Below are positions 20,481 to 30,850 of a DNA stretch of 64,000 nucleotides, in pieces. How positions within the stretch are numbered: position 1 is the first letter of the stretch; each line of letters opens with the position of its first letter. The notes beneath the pieces were generated by a model. It was given only the letters and a program-made list of their open reading frames with translations, was not told the origin of the DNA and made no database searches. The translations under genes and the position numbers were made by a program. The DNA is from Blasia pusilla. Its lineage: Eukaryota > Marchantiophyta > Marchantiopsida > Blasiales. The stretch covers positions 24,428,001-24,492,000 of the forward strand of contig CM114273.1 of the NCBI GenBank assembly GCA_050084515.1, written 5' to 3'.

Positions 20481-21290
20481 GTGCTCGCTGGGAAGGATGA
20501 GGTACCACTTGTATCCTACCATCTCCCCATACCCGCAAAATGTGAGTCCCCTCCCACTTGAACCTCCTGGCTCTCTGTAGGATCCGATCCTGCTCCCTAG
20601 CACTCATTGTGCTCGCTATGACACCAGTGCGCAAGAACTCCATAACCTCTACGTCGTCATGGATATCACGACCACCTATCGCCTCCTCACAGACCTCTGG
20701 ATCCAAAGCCTTATCATCCAACCACACCACTAAAGTCATCACCTGTGGATGACCTCCCATAGTCAACCAACAAAGATAGGCAGATGCATGCCAACCGAGC
20801 ACCATCCCCTCATCGCTCTCTCCGTGCCATTGAGCTCCTATGTTGTTTCTCTGACTCGGACATGGGTTACGACTCAACTCATCCGTATCCTGGTTCAGCC
20901 GACCTGGCCAATGAAACCACCTCAAACTCATACTCTTGTAGTAATAGAGTCCACATGGCGAGCTTTCCCGTAAGCTTGTCGGACTCCATCAACCACCTCA
21001 ATGGCTGATGATCAGTGATAAGTGTGAAAGGGTTACCGAATAAATAGCACCTGAAATGTGCCATGGCCCACACTTCAACCAAGCCTCTCCCTCGTAGGAG
21101 CTATACTTTGCCTCTGCAATGTTGTTCGATCGGCTTGCGTAAGCCACCATGAACTCCCTCTCCTCGTCATTCCTCTGAGTAAGCACTGCTCCTAGACCCA
21201 ACATGCTCCAATCCGTATGTAACTAGAATGGGCGACCCCTAACCGGTCTCTGTAAAATGGGTGAGGACATCAACCTGTCATTGAGCTCCT
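20481..21290 (-). pseudogene. RNase H domain and linker, element 2
   Basis: The RNase H signatures are LGLGAVLTQRNDEERE (about 21160-21204), YEGE, FRCYLFGNPFTLITDHQPLRW (about 21000-21070) and NQDTDELSRNPCPS (about 20880). The linker NPCPSQRNNIGAQWHGESDE runs towards the integrase. The frame breaks near 21080 and 20930. Confidence 0.75.
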
Positions 21291-22349
21291 GAAATGCTCG
21301 CTCCTGATCATCTCCCCACAACCAAACCTTGATCAAGTCTTGTCAACAAGATCAAAGACTTTGCGATCGCCCTAAAACCCTTGACATACCGTCGATAGAA
21401 GTTTGCCACTCCAAGAAATGCTCGGACTCGACTCATATATATAGGGCATGGAATCTACGCAATAGCCTCTACCTTTGTCTGCTGAACACCTAACCCACTC
21501 GAGTATATGGTGTGTCCCAAATACTCAATCTGCTCTTGAAAGAATCTGCACTTGCCTGGATGTAACTTTAGTCGGTGTAACTGTAGCTGTCAAAACACCT
21601 CCTCCAGGTGTCGCTCATGCTCCTCAACCATGGAACTGAAGATAAGAATATCATCTATGTAACATCGTACAAACTCCAATTAAGCCAGCTTGAATCCTAT
21701 CCATCACTCTCTGAAACTCTACAGGTACGTTCTTCAACCCAAATGGTAAGAACCGCCACTGATACAAGCAATCTCTCCTGAACCGATCTATCCCCTTGAA
21801 TGCTATCTTCTCCCTATCCTCCAACCTGATAGGAAGCTGATGATAGCCAACATGGAGATCTAAAGTACTAAAGATCTTTGCATGCCCTACCACATCAAAG
21901 ATCTCCTCAAGAGTAGGCATGGTGAACCAATCTGACCTCGTCTGTCCGTTGAAAGGACGGTAATCTCCACACATCCGCCTATCCGTCCAATTGCCATAAA
22001 TATCCTTCTTTGCCGGCATGACTATGGCAGATGCATACTCCCCATGTGATAACTCCACAAGTCCTACCTCCAACAAGTCCTGACTCTTGCTCTGAATTAA
22101 GGCTCAATCCATATCAAAATACCTGTAGGGTCGACGAAAGATCGGCGTATCACTAGCCAACTCAATCTGTATCCCGGGACCCTTCAGCATACCCAAGTCT
22201 CTCATACAGAAGGCAAAACAACTAACATGCCGTCTCAGAAACCTATGAACTCGCCGTCGCTCTCCTCCTATCAACTTGAGACCTATCACAAGCTCCCGAG
22301 TCTCCATTGTGACCTCACTTGGAGAGGACACAAGCTCCGGCTTTGGTTG
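21291..22349 (-). pseudogene. reverse transcriptase, element 2
   Basis: The N-terminal half is well kept: RMCGDYRPFNGQTRSD, AKIFSTLDLHVGYHQLPIR and CLYQWRFLPFGLKNVPVEFQ (21651-22076). The catalytic YxDD box near 21655 is out of frame. Upstream, IQIELASDTPIFRRPY (about 22150) joins in phase to the methyltransferase linker through CAG at 22350-22352. Here no stop separates the two for that stretch. Confidence 0.8.
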
Positions 22350-23648
22350 CTGTGTAGCAATCCTAGCCACCTCCGCAACAGCCACTCCACTCTGACCTCC
22401 TACACCATGCTCCACATCCAAAGAATGAATATGTGCTACTCTGGCCGCCTTTGCACTCTCCGCTCGAATGACGTCCCAAGAAGTCCATGGGTGCCTATCT
22501 CTCCTTGTCTCACCCCCATCCAATGCCTATACAGACCCTATAGGCAATGGTCTAACTCGTGGACGTGACGGCATGGATGACACTTGCATCCGTCTCTGCT
22601 CAACCATACCTAGGCTGACTATGTATGTGAGACAGTTGAGGTCCATTGCCTGCCCCAATACCTGTCTCCGGGATGCCTCAATCATCCTTGGCACCGCCGT
22701 AGTACTAGTAGCAAACCCCATGGCGCTCTCTCGCTCATCTGCTGTAGGCTCCTCCAATGCTCCGGTCACCTCATCCCAAATCATGCCTGGCCTTCCCTGA
22801 CAAAAGGCATGGGATGCTGGGAAGCTCACGAACGTAGGTAAGGTTGCCCTCAACTCCCCCATCCTATTGGCCATGGCCAACGGTGGTCGATCATCCCGTG
22901 TCACCACCTGAGATCGACGCCCTGAGCCCAAAATAGCATCCACTGTGAGATGTGGTGCTCTCTGGACTCCATCGTATGCTCCACTCAGTACCTTTGATGG
23001 TATCAGGTTCGTTCACCATAGTCTTGGAGGATGGGCACGTGATCCAACTCTCACTGCATCTATTAACATAGCAGGTCCCAACCAGGACCTCACCTGATGC
23101 ACACTCGTCATCACACGTGCACGAGTGTCTCCCACCAATGGCACGTTCTCCAAAATGTACGTTGGAGAACATGTCTGACTCTCCTACAATTGTCGTACTA
23201 CTCGCAGCATCTCCCAAAACATCCCTGACCTCGGATCCTGCAATCCAAATCCTCGGCCAGTTGGTGAATGACCCTGACATGGCCATCCAACAATCACCAA
23301 ATGAATGGTGCCAACTCTATCCAGATCCTGCGCCCCCACCAAAGAGATGTCGACGGATAGTGTATGCTGATATCCCCGTACTGCACATATTGGCAACAAC
23401 TCAGGATACCTCTAGACCAATCTTGCCACGTGACGTAATGATACTTGCCTCGCGGTCTCATCTCTCTCCTTATACAGGTATTGATGCACCCGTATGCCCG
23501 CCTCCAATACTGCAGCCAATCCGGTGGTAATCTCCCTGAAGAGATCTAACACCCTAACATCCTCCTCTGGGCACTGCCACACAACGGTTGTGGTATCCAG
23601 TGGGATCAATGTCTCAACATGACTCTCGCTGCTCTTGGATAAAGGCAT
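22350..23648 (-). pseudogene. DNMT3-like cytosine-5 DNA methyltransferase, element 2
   Basis: Motif I reads VLDLFREITTGLAAVLEAG (about 23500-23555; the usual G-G-I became R-E-I). Motif IV, IVGWPCQGHS, keeps the catalytic cysteine (about 23265-23300). Motif VI, YILENVPLVGD, is at about 23120-23160. The C-terminal part (22527-22943) holds ERESAMGFATS and ASRRQVLGQAMDLNCLTY. Several frameshifts and a TAG at 22527-22529 follow. The linker frame ending at CAG 22350-22352 includes RDRHPWTSWDVIRAESAKAA. Confidence 0.78.
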
Positions 23649-24097
23649 GACTCCACGCCTGCCTCATGAGGTCATTGGCACTTCTCTGTAGCTCTCGAGT
23701 CATACCCCACAATGGTGAAGAGGTCTCGCCAACATGGGAAGAGACACCCGCCATGGCATGTCTCTCCGTGGGACTCACCGCTACCAGGAATCTTCCGCAT
23801 GTGCATTCCCCTCCAACAACTCTCGTGGCCAGCTAACACTACTTGTGAAAGCTGCCAACGTGGTCACAGACTCGCCTCATGATTGACCACCTCGTCCCGC
23901 AAATTGCACGGGTAACTGACTCATCCGCCCATCACCTGACCACCACCCTGACCGATAAGCAATGGTCTCCTCCCAGAAGTCAAGGATGAATCCTAGGGGA
24001 TATAACACTATACTCTCCACCAACAAATTGTAGGACTCAGCTGGTGTCGTAATCGCACGTGTGCGCACCATAACACTATCCGTCACATGCTTTGGCT
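23649..24097 (-). pseudogene. protease-methyltransferase linker and protease C-terminus, element 2 (left piece)
   Basis: Minus-strand sequence with RAITTPAESYNLLVESIVLYPLGFILDFWEE (about 23970-24070) corresponds to the end of the aspartic protease. It is followed by an acidic linker that aligns with 8700-8935 of element 1. Element 3 inserted at 24097/34261 and split the protease. Confidence 0.65.
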
Positions 24098-24847
24098 TTT
24101 CGTGCGCATACATATCGCTACACAACATACATCGCTGTCACCGAACACACACACAAACACGCATGATCCCATGCTAATTAATGGCATCCAAACAACGAGA
24201 CAAGAAGTACCAAAGTAAGCTCCAATCTCTCTCTCCACCATCTCACACCATAGCTCTCAAAGGTGTGCACTCTCTCTCATGTCAAACCAAACCCACTCTC
24301 CTAATGAGAGGCTTGGGTTACACTCACAAGGCAAGGTACCATAGCTGCGCCGCCTTATGCCAAGAGGTTCAACAAAGAGAGAATGAGCTCTCAAGCTCTC
24401 TCTCCTTGAGATATACCCCTCCCCTCTCCCAAGCTCTCTCCATGGTAACCTATTCTCCCAAGTCACCTCCTTGGCTCTGGACCTGATGTAGGAGGTCAAG
24501 GGCCACTAACCAAAAATAGAAAGTCGATCATATACTCAAAATAGTACTTACCTAAAATAGTAAGTTCCTCAATATGGCTCCAAATGAGTCGAAACAAAGG
24601 GTTTCCCTCAGGTTTCCCGGGGCCTCAGCAGGTCATGTGCGACCTATTGAGCGTGTCCTCCACTACTCACGAAGGCGCTCTATTAGATCTCACCGATCTA
24701 TCCTAAAAGACGTGATAGTTGTTGTGCCCATACACATCGCTACACAACATACATCGCTGTCACCGAACACACACACAAACACGCATGATCCCATGCTGAC
24801 TCATGGCATTCAAACAACGAGACAAGAAGTACCAAAATATCTCCAAT
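24098..24847 (-). repeat. 3' terminal block A1-B-A2 of element 3
   Basis: On the plus strand: A2 (24098-24212), B (24213-24716), A1 (24717-24847). A1 and A2 share GTACCAAA, CAAACAACGAGACAAGAAG and the outer CATACATCGCTGTCACCG. B pairs with B' (33768-34260). The sequence differs from family 1 except for the outer 40 bp of A, but the architecture is the same. Confidence 0.88.
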
Positions 24848-24860
24848 CGCCCCCCTAGCT
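24848..24860 (-). promoter_or_regulatory. polypurine tract of element 3
   Basis: Minus strand AGCTAGGGGGGCG immediately precedes A1, as in element 1. Confidence 0.65.
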
Positions 24861-25027
24861 GGTGGTTAGGTCCCTCTAACTCCAGATAACCATCTATCCC
24901 TACCTACCATGACATACATCTCTCGGACGCTAAGAGCAAGAAGGCCGGGTGCTCATGTGGCCCCATCGTTAGTCGCCTTCTTGTCATCCATATCACAGAC
25001 ACAAGTCGGAATGTAGAACTACCTACT

Positions 25028-25164
25028 CTATGTACATCTGGGACACATCCATCGTCCCTGAGGAACCCTAGTGAGAGGTGGCGTCAAACATGCCATATGC
25101 CATCCTCTCGAACATCCATCACAGACTAGCATCGTGCAGAACCACACAACATACAACGCAAGCC
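25028..25164 (-). pseudogene. PHD finger at the C-terminus of pol, element 3
   Basis: The clearest copy. The first ligand pair is C-M-L-C after GLR (about 25150-25160). One frameshift later a single frame reads [19 protein letters not shown] and then [13 protein letters not shown] with TAG at 25028-25030. Spacing is C-x2-C ... C-x2-C-x4-H-x2-C-x14-C-x2-C, the C4HC3 PHD consensus, with the conserved W two residues before the seventh ligand. PHD fingers bind methylated or unmodified histone H3 tails. The likely role is choosing integration sites, but the ligand cannot be read from sequence alone. Confidence 0.82.
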
Positions 25165-26392
25165 TACAAGAACTATTGCTAAGCTTGGATCTACTGTACC
25201 ATCAATGTTAGGAAGGTGACATGGTGCACAATTACGCACATGGTCCTTCCATACCATACCATCGCGTCCCTCCAGCAAGAGAACACCCGATGGCAAAATG
25301 TCACGCACTCTCAAGATAGTGCGCCCTGCAGTCACATCCAACGTCGTCGGTGCCATCTCCTGCAAGTAGACATAATCTCCCTGATGAGACCTCCGGATAG
25401 TTGGTCGATAACCACCACCCCGAATAGTCGCATATCTCAACGTATCCCAATGCTGTGCAATCGCCAAGTTCTCGAACGCCATGGGCATCACTCTCCGAAA
25501 TAACTCAGCCCTCTGAGAACATGCTCGCACCCATACATCTGGGTCATCAAGGTCCAGCATCTCGACGAATGGCCGTAGGTAAATTTGGCTCTCGGCCATA
25601 AAGTAGCAAGTACGGTGAAAAAGACGCTAAGGATGCTCACTCGCTGAATCAGATCCATCGCCAACCATGGCAACTGGAGGTCCCAATCTCCTAGGTGACC
25701 TCTCTACAAGCCATACTTGGGTAAACCACTCTTCACCATCTGCACAACTCTCTCCGCTAATCCATCTGCCTCAGGATGATCTCGCGAAGTCTTGCGGTGG
25801 TCGATCAGTGCCTGATCACACAAGGCCTGGAACTCACCGCGAAACTCAGTACCCTGGTCTGTCAACACCTCAACCGGTGTGCCATAATGACTCAGCACTC
25901 TGTCAAGGAAGGCATAAGCTACTCCCTCACTCGCTTTGTCAGGCAATGCAACCAACTCGATCCACTTCGAGAAGTGCTCGACCATCACCAACACATAACG
26001 ATTGTGACGCTCCGTCAAGGGCAAAGGTCCTGCAAAATCCAAACTCCATCTATACCCTAAGCCCATGATCGGTAACGGATGCAACTATGGAGTCGGAGCA
26101 TTGAACAATGCTCGGACCCGATCACACACCATGCACTTGGCAACAAGGCCGAACGCCGATCGCATGCCTCGCCACCATATTGAACTGGAGCAAGTTGACG
26201 TCCGCTTCACCCCAAAGTGACCCAACTCCTCGTGGGCATGCTGCACTAGTCGTGCTCTCTCACGAAGGATGCGGCACTACGCGTACTCGCCATCCTCCAA
26301 ACCCTCAAAACATGTGTCCCTCCCAACGGAACCGCCGGCCCGTTGAGGATCCGATCCCGCTCTCTAGCATCCATGGTGCTAACGCCTGCTCG
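25165..26392 (-). pseudogene. DDE integrase, element 3
   Basis: A long open piece (25704-26084) holds the core: RWSLDFAGPLPL with the first Asp, EVLTDQGTEFRGEFQALCDQA with the second, and HPEADGLAERVVQMVKSG with the Glu. The zinc domain lies upstream at about 26130-26250. Downstream (25126-25599) follow VWVRACSQRAELFRRV, RYATIRGGGYRP, GDYVYLQEMAPTTLDVTAGR and [17 protein letters not shown], which leads into the PHD finger. All catalytic residues are present. A few frameshifts separate the pieces. Confidence 0.85.
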
Positions 26393-27020
26393 TCATTTAA
26401 GGTACTCCAAGAGTACTCCATCATCATGAATATCTCGGCCACTTGTCGTGTCCTCATTGGCCTCGGGATCCAAGGACTCTCCACTAGACCTTGCCATCGA
26501 AGTCTCCACACTCTTGCTCTCCATAGCCAACATGCCTAAATAGGCTGAAGCGTGCCATCTTGGCACCGACTCCTCATCACTCTCTCCATGCCATCGAGCT
26601 CCAGTCGCATCTCGTTGACTCGGGCATGGGTTACAACTCAACCCATCTACATCATGGTTGAGGGTCCCAGGTCTATGTACCACCTAAAAATCATACTCCT
26701 GCAACAACAGAGCTCATCTCGCAAGCTTCCCTGTAAGCTTGTCGGACTCCATCAACCACTTCAGTGGTTGATGATCAGTGATGATGGTAAAGGGGTTGCC
26801 GAGTAAGTAACACCTGAGATGCGCGACAGCCCACACCGCAGCCTAGCACTCACCCTCATACAAGCTGTACTTCGCCTCTGCAGCATTGTTCGAGCGGCTA
26901 GCGTAAGCCACCATGAACTCTCTACCCTCATCATCATGCTCGGTGAGCACCGCTCCAAGCCCCAACATGCTCCAATCTGTGTGCAACTGGAAAGGACGCC
27001 CCCTGATCGGTCTCCTCAAG
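26393..27020 (-). pseudogene. RNase H domain and linker, element 3
   Basis: The domain has QLHTDWSMLGLGAVLTEHDDE (first Asp, about 26960-27000), YEGE (about 26860), the DHQPL region (about 26770) and NHDVDGLSCNPCPSQ (about 26640). The linker follows. The first half is continuous with the RT frame (26843-27340). Breaks lie near 26840 and 26690. Confidence 0.8.
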
Positions 27021-28061
27021 ATGGGTGCGGGCGTCAACCTGTCCTTGAGCAACTGAAATGCTCGCCCCTGCTCATCCCCCCAGTGCCACTCGTGATCCAC
27101 CTTGGTCAGCAAGGTCAACGGCTTCGCAATCGAACTGAATCCCTTGACGTATTGCCGATAGAAGTTCGCCAATCCCATGAATGCGCGAACACGGCTCACA
27201 TCTGTAGGGCGTGAGATAGCCTCTACGTTTGTTTGCTGAACACCAAGGCCCCCTGGGTATATCGTATGACCCAAGTACTCAATCTGGTCATAGAAGAACT
27301 TGCACTTGCCTGGATGTAGCTTCAGCCCATGTAATTGCAATCGTCAAAACACCTCCCCTAGATGTTGCTCATGCTCCTCAGCCGTGGCGCTAAAGACTAC
27401 GATGTCATCAATATAACACCTAGCAAAATCCAGACTAGCCAAGATCCTATCCATGACCCTCTGAAACTCAGTCGGGGCGTTCTTTAACCCAAATGGTAAG
27501 AACCGCCACTAGTACAAACAATCCTTCCCGTGAGGATCGATGCCCCAAAATGCCGTCTTCTGCCTGTCCTCCAATCTGATAGGCAGTTGAAGATCTTTGC
27601 GTGACCAATCGCATCAAAGATCTCTCGAGGGTGGGCATGGCATACCTATCGACCGTCACGCGATTGATAGGTCGGTAATCCCCACACATCCGCTTTGTCC
27701 GCCCGGTTGCCATGCACATCCTTCTTGGCGGGCATGACGTTGGCACATGCATACTCCCCATGCGACATCTCAACTAGCCTCGCTCCGACCAAGTCCTCGG
27801 CTCCTACTCAATCAGATCCTCTCCATATCATCAGACTGTAGGGTCGCGGAAGATTGGCATATCACTCGACAACTCAATGCGGATCCTCGGTCCCTTCAGC
27901 GTACCCAAATCCTCCATGCTAAATGCAAAGCAGCTCCTATAACTCTTGAGGAACTGATGTATTCGGCGCCGCTCTCCTCCTCTCAACTTAGGGCCCATAT
28001 CTGGCTCCCAAGTCTCCATCGTGACTACGGTAGGACTCTCCGGCGCGGGTATCGGTGGTTG
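27021..28061 (-). pseudogene. reverse transcriptase, element 3
   Basis: In order: METWEPDMGPKLRGGERR (from 28019), RIRIELSSDMPIFRDP, then MCGDYRPINR (near 27680), CYIDDIVVFS with the catalytic Asp pair (about 27395-27415), LHPGKCKFFYDQIEYLGHTI and RVRAFMGLANFYRQYVKGF (27110-27300). From the TAG at 28062-28064 to residue M the frame is open and proline-rich (QPPIPAPESPTVVT). The middle part has at least three frameshifts. Confidence 0.82.
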
Positions 28062-28064
28062 CTA
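28062..28064 (-). other. TAG codon in readthrough context between methyltransferase and RT, element 3
   Basis: The minus-strand codons TAG-CAA-CCA match UAG-CAR-YYA. The frame is open for about 300 codons upstream (28065-28967) and continues in the same phase to the start of RT downstream, so this stop alone separates the two domains here. Confidence 0.6.
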
Positions 28065-29446
28065 TGGTGCAACCCCATCTCGAACAACAACACTCGGCCG
28101 CTCTCCTGCAGCCAACTGCAAACTCTCATCTCCTCCACGTGCAGTGCCCAAAACCACGCTCGATGATGTGGCTATCATCTCCTTGCGTACCTGCAAAACA
28201 TCCAAAGAAGTCCAAGGGTGTCTCTCCCGATCTCCCATGGTGCGTAGATCTCCTTGGGTCTTGCCCCCAACCACTGCCTCCACCATCTTGGTAGGCATGG
28301 GGCTCACCAACGCAACCGTTGTGATCTGTCGCGATCTCGTACGACGCTGCTCTGCCACTCCCAAGCTGAGGATCCATGTCAAGCAGTTCAGGTCCATCGC
28401 CTGACCCAAAATATGGCGTCGTGATGCCTCTGACACTGATGGTACTGCCGTCAATCCTGTGGGAAATCCCATCGCTCGCTCTCTCTCGTCGGCGTTGGGC
28501 TCCACCAACCGCTGAACCTGGTCATCCCAAACCAAGCCAGGACCGGCCTCCTTGTAAGCATAGGAAGTGGGAAAACTCACAAACGTGGGCAAGGCTGCCC
28601 GCGGCCTGCCTACCCTGTTGACCACACTCAACCGTGGTCGATCATCGTGTCTCACTGCCTGTGATCGACGACCTGGATCCAAAATGGAATCCACTAACAA
28701 ATGGGAGGGGCGCTCCACTCTTGCATACGCCCTCCATAACACCGCATGGGGCACCAAGTTGGTCCACCATAGACGCGGGCGATGGGCTCTAGAACCTACA
28801 CTCGCCGCATCCAGGAACACTGCTGGGCCAATCGAGGCACGCACCTGATGAGCACTCGTCACCACCCGTGACCTGGAGTCTCCTAAGATCGGCACATTCT
28901 CCAGAATGTAGGCTGGAGAACGAGACTGGTGCTCCCGCAATCGCATAAGACCCTCAACATCTCCCAAAACAACCTGGACCGAGTGTCAACCAACCTTGCC
29001 TCGCCCAAAGACTCGATTGGCCCTGACATGGCCAACCGGCAATGACCAAACCAATGGTCCCTACCCGCTCTAAGTCCTGCGTCCCCAACAACAAAACATC
29101 CCTCGGTAGGGAACTCGGTACTTCAGATCGCGGACGCACAATAAGTCGGGAAAACGTAGGCGTAATTGCGCCACATGTCTAGTGAGACACGCCTCGCAAC
29201 ATCATCACTCTCCATATACAGGTATTGCTGTACTCGCACTCCTGCCTGCAAAACAGCAGCTAACCCGGTGTTAATCCCTCCAAAGAGATCTAACACTCGA
29301 ATACCCTCCTCCGGGGTACACCACACAATGGGTGTGGTATCCAAGGGTGTCATTGTAGCACTCGCGGCTACCTCGGGTTCCTTAGACCCATCACGCTCTG
29401 GTGCAAACGCCCCGCTCCACGCGGTCTGCACGTGCTCATCTGCCAA
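28065..29446 (-). pseudogene. DNMT3-like cytosine-5 DNA methyltransferase, element 3 (best copy)
   Basis: It transfers a methyl group from S-adenosylmethionine to C5 of cytosine. Motif I is VLDLFGGINTGLAAVLQAG followed by QQYLYMESDD (29123-29446). Motif IV, LVIAGWPCQGQS, has the catalytic Cys (about 29005-29045). Motif VI, YILENVPILGDSRS, is at about 28870-28915. Motif VIII is SVGSRAHRPRLWWTNL. Then come ERERAMGFPTGLTAV and motif X, ASRRHILGQAMDLNCLTW (about 28390-28440). The motif order is canonical, and the HRxR-x-WW-NL block and LGQAMD resemble DNMT3 rather than DRM, MET1 or CMT. Two frameshifts (near 29130 and 28960) split three frames; otherwise all motifs are present. The C-terminal 300 codons are intact up to the TAG. 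Confidence 0.85.
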
Positions 29447-30850
29447 TGGTTGAAGCTCCTCGCCGAGCCCCTGGGCACCTCTCCTCCACGGAATGATGCA
29501 GCTACCATAACACTCCTCTCCATAGAAATGTCAGGAACGGGAGTATCCTCTGCATGGACATGTCCCTCAATCAAATCACTAGGTCAAGTGATGGCACTGC
29601 TAAATGCTGCTAAGGTCGCCATCTCTCCTGGCCATTGCTCGATCATCGCACTCGTGAATCGAACGGGTAATGAGCTAAGGCGCCCATCACCGACGCCATC
29701 CTGGTCTCAGTAGGATGCTGACTTCTCCCAGTAATCCAGGGAAAACCCCATCGGGTATAACACTGCTCCACCAACCAAGACGTCGTAGGACTCTGCATCA
29801 ATCACTATCGCCTTGGCGCGCACCACGGACTCATCTGTAGGATGTCCCGGGCAAATTCTCACCACGACCTCTTGTCGGGTGATATAGTGTGTGGTACTCG
29901 CTCCACCCAAGGATGTCTGTATCCAAAATAGACAACGCTCCACATCGGCTCTCGTCAAGCCCAATCCTCTGAATGACGCCCCAACATCAAGGGTTGCGCT
30001 CCTGAATCCAACAAGACGCGGTGCGGACTAAAAGCTCTACCTCCAAGACTCACCAACTAGAAGACCTCTCCTCGGTTATCCAGCAATACAACACCAGGAG
30101 AAGCCATGGCACGCTCTATCGCGGGTCTAGCGGGCATCTCCGCCATCCTAGCAACCGCAGCCTGCCATGAATCTGACGTGGACGGCCCGAGCATCCGCTC
30201 CAAGGGCAAGTCCATCACCTCCTCTACAATCACCTCTGAATGTGATGCAAGAACTCCAACTCCGCGCTCACATAGTGAAGCGGCCAACCGAAAAGCCTCG
30301 GCGGGCGTACCCCCCAACGTCATAATATCGGAAGCAGAAAATAAAGGAGTGCGGTGCACAACGGTGGCCGCCCCCAACAACAAGCTTGACACATGCCCTC
30401 CTGAGCATCAACAATAGGAGTCGTCGCACTCGATTCTCCCATCGCCCTCCGTGCATGCACACCAACAACATCACCAACTCTCCAGGAACTTTGATGAGGA
30501 CCCATCGATGGGGTCCTCATTGCTTTGGACAACGTGAAAGACTGAGGAAGCCTAGTCTATCTTCTGGCTTCCCCTCGCTGTGGATCCAACTCTGCGGCTG
30601 TTCCACGCGTCACAACTGCGGCGGCCTCCTACTGGGCAACCCCGCACATCCATCCAGGATCCTCCAGATCTCTTGCTGCTCCATATGATGTCGATGCCAT
30701 AGATCCGGCATCGGGTAATCTCAATGCCATAGCGGCAATCTGCTCCTGTAGCTGCTGTATCTGAGCAGCCCTCCCAGCCTCACGTCCGGCGTCTCCCTCG
30801 GCGTGTCTAGGTGGTGGTACTCTACCTCCTCCACGGGCAGCTCCACCACC
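29447..30850 (-). pseudogene. aspartic protease and flanking linkers, element 3
   Basis: Active site LLDSGAQPLMLG with an intact D-S-G (about 29990-30035). The C-terminal half (29707-29964) has MGLTRADVERCLFW and VIDAESYDVLVGGAVLYPMG, the usual end of a gypsy protease. An N-terminal linker (30057-30540) contains MSSLLLGAATVVHRTPLFS and EMPARPAIERAM. A linker to the methyltransferase has the acidic GHVHAEDTPVPDISMERSVM (29400-29574). Frames change between pieces. Confidence 0.75.

Noticed and set aside
28065-29446. A plant DRM-type (rearranged) methyltransferase
   Set aside because: Motifs run I-IV-VI-VIII-X. DRM enzymes have the VI-X block before I-V.
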